Source of the DNA: Waddlia sp964635295
GTDB lineage: Bacteria > Chlamydiota > Chlamydiia > Chlamydiales > Waddliaceae
Length of the DNA stretch: 10,917 nt
Reading direction: 5' to 3'
Assembly (NCBI GenBank): GCA_964635295.1
Contig: CAZWOB010000067.1
Location: forward strand, 1 to 10,917
Under the pieces are notes generated by a model. The model worked only from the letters and a program-made list of their open reading frames with translations. It was not told where the DNA came from and did not search any database. Both the position numbers and the translations under genes were made by a program. Of the stretch, positions 7,001 through 10,917 are shown one piece after another (within the stretch, counting starts at the first letter, position 1; each line of letters begins with the position of its first letter).

Positions 7001-7544
7001 CATTTTCGCAAAAGAGAAGGCTGAGGACGGCGATTCGTCAAAATACGATATGCTGGTTGAACTTCTTCAAACACTGATCGAGGGAGGGCACAAGACAGTT
7101 ATCTTCAGCCAGTATACAAAAATGCTTCAGATCATGCGGAAGGATTTGCAAAATCAGGGGATCCGTTTCGAGTATCTAGATGGTGCAACAAAAAACCGCA
7201 TGAGCATCGTGAAAAAATTCAATGAAGATCAAAATATTCCTGTTTTCCTTGTCTCCTTAAAAGCGGGCGGATCGGGACTGAACCTTGTTGGTGCGGACAC
7301 GGTTGTCCACTATGATATGTGGTGGAACCCGGCGGTTGAAAACCAGGCGACCGACCGCGTGCATCGCATAGGGCAGACCCAGTCCGTCTCTTCTTATAAA
7401 TTAGTGACAATGGGAACAATTGAAGAAAAAATTCTGGAACTTCAAGAACGCAAGAAAGGGTTGGTCAAGAAAGTGATCAATACCGATGAAGAAGCCATTT
7501 CCAAACTGACATGGGAAGAGGTGCTGGAATTATTGCAAACATAA
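4074..7544 (+). CDS. SWI/SNF2-family DNA-dependent ATPase with N-terminal SWIM zinc motif
   Basis: This 1156-aa protein belongs to the bacterial Snf2-like (superfamily 2) ATPases, which translocate on double-stranded DNA and remodel protein-DNA complexes. A SWIM-type zinc motif (C-x-C...C-x-H) is seen at Cys73, Cys75, Cys81 and His83. A long region (about 100-690) has no motif I can name; it matches the position of the bacterial SNF2-associated region. The ATPase core follows: motif I DDMGLGKT at 719-726, DEAQ box at 818-821, TGTP at 846-849, then motif V (KAGGSGLNL) and motif VI RVHRIGQ at 1095-1101. All catalytic residues look intact. The frame is open back to 4005, but the ribosome binding site favours 4074. 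It matches the long SNF2 protein encoded beside mreB in Chlamydia (CT708, from memory). It leads an apparent operon with mreB, 13 nt downstream. The exact target is unknown. Confidence 0.93.
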   Translation: MINFRTLKKDFSPSILNEGKQFFEQKMVLSAKILSLTADTVRLSCQVLGNFENSYECEIEIDRLDSSIIDSDCDCSYKYDCQHLAAVVFYLEQYLDKLVVAYSKEASIEESGDIDDEEKETIMKTIEEAKSKEVVRKGNKYKKELLEEYVNASKVLGQSPFFVPEEHIPEDKAELLLLYSIDKVTDNKVDVQLALRLPSRSKPMNVPNISEFLDSIRYSEKLFIGNKKFHFSRSSFDKMSLGTLEILLDHLKCSSGTEDKAARFGSIDLEAFGNILAHAHRITTENLQSLVGNDEGEARRQIVQGIYNETLEEPLTTSNAFAQLRFELEYLEVSSPKILLNPTLVVEDKLIKVLEDALLFECSDPGMIYQGTYYRFDPMIKRCHLKNLYPIRDIVIPEPLFGTFVENSLPELLRFAEVANQEMIENFVTLPFAGNLEAECEISYLDGELEATLHFLYDTIKVPASPSHLELSHIDPFVTEDGIVARNLTEERRIIDALFQDFIFDAKQGSFSVKSEKKIVEFMTEVIPQNQDIVQFLCPENLLDQFLYDDTTFTLKLKETERIDLYEIDLKVNGYLNGLSVDLLWECLASRRSFIELGRAKSKKQEAKKNKILVLDLDRLAPVVQIFDELGINQLDDHKEQKPLWSLASINPEQFEELPIKFSMSRRLMEIQKQMISTEVPELKAFPKEIKASLREYQKQGVGWLEQLRAMHLNGVLADDMGLGKTLQAIISLTQYKKDHPDSLSIVICPTSLVYNWKEEFTKFNPKLKTLPIDGTPQQRKKLIGGLKKYDVAITSYSLLQKDIEEYKKIDFGYAILDEAQHIKNRATRNAKSVKMLNCAHRLILTGTPIENSLDELWSLFDFLMPGLLSSYDRFVEKYIRSSTQGDQNKLENLRRKLSPFILRRMKKDVLSELPPVSEIVYHCHLSDEQKKLYSSYAKSAREELSQLVKKEGFDKVQIHVLATLTRLKQICCHPAIFAKEKAEDGDSSKYDMLVELLQTLIEGGHKTVIFSQYTKMLQIMRKDLQNQGIRFEYLDGATKNRMSIVKKFNEDQNIPVFLVSLKAGGSGLNLVGADTVVHYDMWWNPAVENQATDRVHRIGQTQSVSSYKLVTMGTIEEKILELQERKKGLVKKVINTDEEAISKLTWEEVLELLQT

Positions 7545-7557
7545 TAAAAGGTGAATC

Positions 7558-8649
7558 ATGACTAAGAAATCGGAAACCGGTTTGAAAGAATCTATGAACA
7601 AGATGTACTCATCGATTGGGAATTTTAAAAATTTCCGTGGAGTTTTCTCCAATGATATAGGGATTGACCTTGGGACGGCCAACACTCTGGTTTACGTCCG
7701 TGGAAAGGGGATCGTTCTAGCCGAACCTTCCGTTGTTGCTGTCGACTCTAATACAAACGAAGTGCTTGCTGTGGGACACAAAGCCAAGGCGATGCTGGGA
7801 CGTACTCCGAGAAAAATCCACGCTGTCAGACCGATGAAAGATGGTGTCATCGCCGATTTCGAAGTCGCTGAAGGAATGCTCAAGGCCTTGATCAAGCGTG
7901 TCACCCCTTCCAGAAGCTTGTTCCGTCCAAAAATTTTAATCGCAGTCCCTTCCGGGATTACAGGCGTGGAAAAAAGGGCAGTTGAAGATTCAGCCCTTCA
8001 CGCAGGTGCTCAAGAGGTGATCTTGATCGAAGAACCGATGGCAGCGGCGATCGGTGTCGATCTTCCCGTTCATGAACCTTCGGCGAATATGATCATCGAC
8101 ATCGGCGGAGGTACTACCGAGATCGCCATCATTTCGCTTGGCGGGATTGTAGAGTCCAGGTCCTTGCGTATTGCCGGTGATGAGTTCGATGAGTGCATCA
8201 TCAACTACATGCGCCGTACATACAACCTGATGATCGGTCCAAGGACAGCTGAAGAGATCAAAATGACGATCGGCTCTGCCTATCCTTTAGGCGGAAATGA
8301 GCTGGAGATGGAAGTGCGCGGCCGCGACCAGGTTGCCGGCTTGCCGGTGACAAAGAGGATCAACTCTGTGGAAATCCGGGAGTGCCTGTCCGAGCCGATC
8401 CAACAAATCATTGAAAGTGTTAAGTTGACCCTTGAAAAATGTCCTCCAGAACTCGCTGCGGACCTGGTGGAAAGAGGGATGGTCATCGCAGGCGGCGGCG
8501 CCTTGATCAAGGGTCTCGACAAATACCTGATCAAAGAGACAGGGCTTCCTGTGATCGCAGCGCCAAATCCATTGCTTGCTGTTTGTTTGGGAACGGGCAA
8601 AGCTTTGGAATATCTCGAAAAATTTAAAAAGAGGAAGGCAACAGCGTAA
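7558..8649 (+). CDS. mreB: Rod-shape-determining actin homologue MreB
   Basis: MreB is a bacterial actin that polymerises under the inner membrane and directs peptidoglycan synthesis. In chlamydiae, which lack FtsZ, it is needed for division. The protein has 363 aa, a little longer than the usual 335-350. The nucleotide-binding signatures are all present: phosphate-1 loop DIGIDLGTANT (33-43), LIEEPMAAAIG (156-166), phosphate-2 loop IIDIGGGTTE (179-188) and adenosine motif IAGGGALIKGL (310-320). The start has AAAGGTG 4 nt upstream, 13 nt after the SNF2 stop. Relative to E. coli MreB there is an N-terminal extension of about 20 residues before the FRGVFSND segment. An extended N-terminus involved in membrane association is known for Chlamydia MreB. 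Starting at Met13 or Met16 would remove most of it, but those lack as good a ribosome binding site. The stop overlaps pckG. Confidence 0.97.
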   Translation: MTKKSETGLKESMNKMYSSIGNFKNFRGVFSNDIGIDLGTANTLVYVRGKGIVLAEPSVVAVDSNTNEVLAVGHKAKAMLGRTPRKIHAVRPMKDGVIADFEVAEGMLKALIKRVTPSRSLFRPKILIAVPSGITGVEKRAVEDSALHAGAQEVILIEEPMAAAIGVDLPVHEPSANMIIDIGGGTTEIAIISLGGIVESRSLRIAGDEFDECIINYMRRTYNLMIGPRTAEEIKMTIGSAYPLGGNELEMEVRGRDQVAGLPVTKRINSVEIRECLSEPIQQIIESVKLTLEKCPPELAADLVERGMVIAGGGALIKGLDKYLIKETGLPVIAAPNPLLAVCLGTGKALEYLEKFKKRKATA

Positions 8650-10457
8650 TGACAGTAAAGAACCGTTTGGAAGAGTGGACAACAAATGAAAGCCTGGTGC
8701 ATTGGATTCACGAAATGCGCGAGCTGTGTCAACCTCAGGATATCCATCTTTGTGATGGATCGGAAGAGGAGTATCAGATGCTCTGCCAGCAGATGGTGGA
8801 CTCCGGTACTTTTGTCAAATTGAACGATTCCCTTCGTCCAAACAGTTTTTACTGTAGATCAACCAAAGATGATGTGGCGCGCGTTGAGGGCCGTACCTTC
8901 ATCTGTTCAGAAAAAAAAGAAGATGCCGGACCGACGAACAACTGGAAAGATCCAAAAGAAATGATGGATCTTCTCCTCAAACTCTTTAAAGGATCGATGA
9001 GGGGAAGGACGATGTATGTCATCCCTTACAGTATGGGCCCCTTGGGCTCAGACATCGCCCATATTGGAGTTGAGATTACCGACTCTCCCTATGTCGTTTG
9101 TAACATGCGGATTATGACTCGGATTGGGAAAAAGGTGTTGGATGCTTTAGGAAACGGAGAGTTTGTACCCTGTCTCCATTCGGTTGGCGCACCTTTGGAG
9201 CCCGGACAACAAGACGCTGTCTGGCCCTGCAATCCTGAGAACAAATATATCGTCCATTTTCCGGAAAAGCGTTCCATTTGGTCATATGGAAGTGGTTATG
9301 GAGGCAACGCTCTTTTAGGCAAAAAATGTTTCGCGCTTCGCATCGCTTCCGCGATGGCTCGTGATGAGGGCTGGCTGGCCGAGCATATGTTGATCTTGGG
9401 GATCACTAACCCAGAGGGTGTAAAAAAATATATCGCTGCCGCGTTTCCGAGCGCTTGCGGGAAAACAAACCTGGCGATGCTCAATCCAACCATTCCTGGA
9501 TGGAAGGTGGAAACGGTCGGAGATGATATTGCGTGGATGAAATTCGGGGATGATGGCAGGCTCTACGCGATCAATCCTGAGGCTGGTTTCTTTGGGGTTG
9601 CCCCGGGAACATCCATGAAGTCGAATCCCAATGCGATGCATTCATTTAGAGAGAACAGCATTTTTACCAATGTTGCATTGACAGATGAGGGCGACGTCTG
9701 GTGGGAAGGGATGACCGATGAGCCGCCAGCTCATTTGACAGACTGGCTAGGAAGGGACTGGACGCCGAAAACCGGCGTGAAAGCTTCTCATCCGAATGCT
9801 CGATTTACCGCTCCTGCTTCTCAGTGCCCGACAATCGATCCCACATGGGAGGACCCCAAAGGTGTTCCTATCTCCGCTATTCTCTTCGGTGGAAGGCGCG
9901 CTAAAGTCGTTCCTCTCATCTTTGAGGCGTTCAATTGGCAGCATGGAACATTTTTAGGGGCGAGCGTTTCTTCTCAAACGACAGCAGCAGCAGCTGGAGA
10001 TGTCGGAAAATTGCGTCATGACCCCTTTGCGATGCTTCCATTTTGCGGCTATAATATGGGCGACTATTTTGGTCATTGGCTTGAAATGGGAAAAAAAGCT
10101 GATCCCGCTAAGCTTCCTCGCGTTTACTATGTCAATTGGTTTAGACGAGACGAGGAAGAAAATTTCCTTTGGCCCGGATTTGGTGAGAACAGCCGTGTTC
10201 TCAAGTGGATCTTCGAGCGCACGGAAGGGCGTGGGGATGCTCAAGAGAGTCCGATCGGGCATTTGCCTACCCCGGAAGCTCTTGACCTTGAAGGGATCGA
10301 CATACCTCAGGATAGCTTGAATAAACTGCTATCAGTTAACAAGGAAGAGTGGAAACAGGAGGCCGCCAAGCTGAAAGAGTATTTCAGCATGTTTGGCGAC
10401 CATCTACCTGCTGGTATCAGGGAAGAGCTTGAAGGGTTGGAAAACAGGCTGGGATAG
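8649..10457 (+). CDS. pckG: Phosphoenolpyruvate carboxykinase (GTP)
   Basis: The enzyme converts oxaloacetate plus GTP to phosphoenolpyruvate, CO2 and GDP in the cytoplasm. It links TCA-cycle carbon to gluconeogenesis and needs a divalent metal such as Mn2+. At 602 aa it has the normal length of the GTP-dependent class (about 590-625); the ATP class is near 540. Visible motifs are SGYGGNALLGKKCFALR (215-231) in the substrate site, the P-loop FPSACGKTN (266-274) with the mobile reactive Cys270, the metal and nucleotide site VGDDIAWM (290-297), FGGRRAKVVPL (413-423), and the C-terminal NWFRRDEEENFLWPGFGEN stretch (496-514). The ATG shares its A with the mreB stop (TAATG), and GAGGAAGG lies about 10 nt upstream, so translational coupling is expected. 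No clear intrinsic terminator follows; only 24 nt separate it from a convergent gene. Confidence 0.97.
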   Translation: MTVKNRLEEWTTNESLVHWIHEMRELCQPQDIHLCDGSEEEYQMLCQQMVDSGTFVKLNDSLRPNSFYCRSTKDDVARVEGRTFICSEKKEDAGPTNNWKDPKEMMDLLLKLFKGSMRGRTMYVIPYSMGPLGSDIAHIGVEITDSPYVVCNMRIMTRIGKKVLDALGNGEFVPCLHSVGAPLEPGQQDAVWPCNPENKYIVHFPEKRSIWSYGSGYGGNALLGKKCFALRIASAMARDEGWLAEHMLILGITNPEGVKKYIAAAFPSACGKTNLAMLNPTIPGWKVETVGDDIAWMKFGDDGRLYAINPEAGFFGVAPGTSMKSNPNAMHSFRENSIFTNVALTDEGDVWWEGMTDEPPAHLTDWLGRDWTPKTGVKASHPNARFTAPASQCPTIDPTWEDPKGVPISAILFGGRRAKVVPLIFEAFNWQHGTFLGASVSSQTTAAAAGDVGKLRHDPFAMLPFCGYNMGDYFGHWLEMGKKADPAKLPRVYYVNWFRRDEEENFLWPGFGENSRVLKWIFERTEGRGDAQESPIGHLPTPEALDLEGIDIPQDSLNKLLSVNKEEWKQEAAKLKEYFSMFGDHLPAGIREELEGLENRLG

Positions 10458-10481
10458 GTTCTTCTACTAAAATCCCGGTTG

Positions 10482-10917
10482 CTACTCCAATTCTTCAGCG
10501 TTGTTCTGTTTTTGCGCTTGCTGTTTCGTTTTCAATTCAGAATAATACTCTTTGAGTTGGAACTTAGGTTGGTTTTCATTCATCTGGAACAGCACGTCGG
10601 GAACGATGAATAGGAAACCCAACCCGATCGTAGAAATTGCTCCTCTGATCGCCTCGAATTTTAACCATTTTCGAAATGCTTTCATGTCGTCTGTTTTTTG
10701 ATAAAGCCCGAAAAACTGTTTACGTCCGATCAAGGCGAGAGACCCTGTAATGATACTCCTTGCAATTCCGGAGATGATACCCACTAATGGAATCCAGTCG
10801 AGTTTGTTCAAGATGTTATGAGTGACTGCCAAAGGCTTGATACGTTTATAGCTTGAATGAGATTTGCTATAATGTCCAAATGTTAGTTCGATTGGAGTAT
10901 AGCCTTGTGATACAACC
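10482..10917 (-). CDS. Small two-span membrane protein of unknown function (5' end outside window)
   Basis: I do not recognise this protein. The minus-strand frame runs without a stop from the right edge to the TAG at 10482, giving 144 visible residues. There is no ATG or GTG in the first 28 visible codons. The only candidate start inside is a TTG at 10832 (116 aa) with no good ribosome binding site, so the true start is probably beyond 10917. Two hydrophobic stretches are seen, at about visible residues 41-65 (WIPLVGIISGIARSIITG and on) and 88-109 (AIRGAISTIGLGFLFIVPDVLF), separated by a basic segment. The C-terminus is charged and Gln-rich (KTKQQAQKQNNAEELE) and is likely cytoplasmic. The LDWIPLVG...SGIAR pattern reminds me of small membrane proteins common in chlamydiae, an impression only. 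It converges on pckG with a 24-nt gap. Confidence 0.7.
   Translation of the reverse strand, partial: VVSQGYTPIELTFGHYSKSHSSYKRIKPLAVTHNILNKLDWIPLVGIISGIARSIITGSLALIGRKQFFGLYQKTDDMKAFRKWLKFEAIRGAISTIGLGFLFIVPDVLFQMNENQPKFQLKEYYSELKTKQQAQKQNNAEELE

Noticed and set aside
8280..8747. 155-codon minus-strand frame across the mreB-pckG junction
   Set aside because: It is antisense to two conserved genes whose motifs are intact; no family features of its own.
10451..10475. GGGAT/ATCCC inverted repeat after pckG as a terminator
   Set aside because: The stem is only 5 bp around a loop of about 15 nt with no T-run, so it is too weak to call.
1..10917. CRISPR array, prophage, toxin-antitoxin or defence cluster
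   Set aside because: No regularly spaced direct repeats, integrase, phage structural or defence-type proteins were found; the window is mostly housekeeping genes.

Overview
The window looks like chromosomal DNA from a member of the order Chlamydiales, probably an environmental (amoeba-associated or Waddlia/Simkania-like) lineage rather than a vertebrate Chlamydia. The argument is gene order plus protein content. A tig-clpP-clpX cluster lies on the minus strand next to a tRNA-Gly. A divergent run of a very long SWI/SNF-type helicase, mreB and a GTP-dependent PEP carboxykinase lies on the plus strand. From memory this matches the order around CT705-CT710 in Chlamydia trachomatis. Species cannot be named from the sequence alone.

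Layout from left to right: clpX (minus, cut at its C-terminal end by the window edge), clpP (minus, overlapping clpX by 11 nt), tig (minus, start moved to an internal ATG with a good ribosome binding site), and tRNA-Gly(GCC) (minus). Next comes a 635-nt AT-rich divergent intergenic region. It holds two small inverted repeats, a 164-bp MITE-like element with 25-bp terminal inverted repeats and a 3-bp target duplication, and a good sigma70-type promoter just after the element. The plus-strand run follows: SNF2 helicase with an N-terminal SWIM zinc motif, mreB 13 nt later, and pckG whose ATG overlaps the mreB stop codon by 1 nt (TAATG). A convergent minus-strand gene for a small two-span membrane protein closes the window. 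Its reading frame stays open to the right edge, so its N-terminus is probably outside.

The left block is a protein-quality-control unit: trigger factor meets nascent chains at the ribosome, and ClpX feeds substrates to the ClpP peptidase. The right block joins a DNA/chromatin motor, the actin-like organiser of wall synthesis and (in FtsZ-less chlamydiae) division, and a gluconeogenic enzyme. Tight spacing suggests co-transcription, although the three functions are unrelated.

I found no obvious new multigene system. The points most worth a second look are the MITE-like insertion beside a core promoter, an arginine in place of the proline normally seen in the ClpP oxyanion-hole motif, an imperfect stem-loop in the divergent spacer, and the open-ended membrane protein gene.
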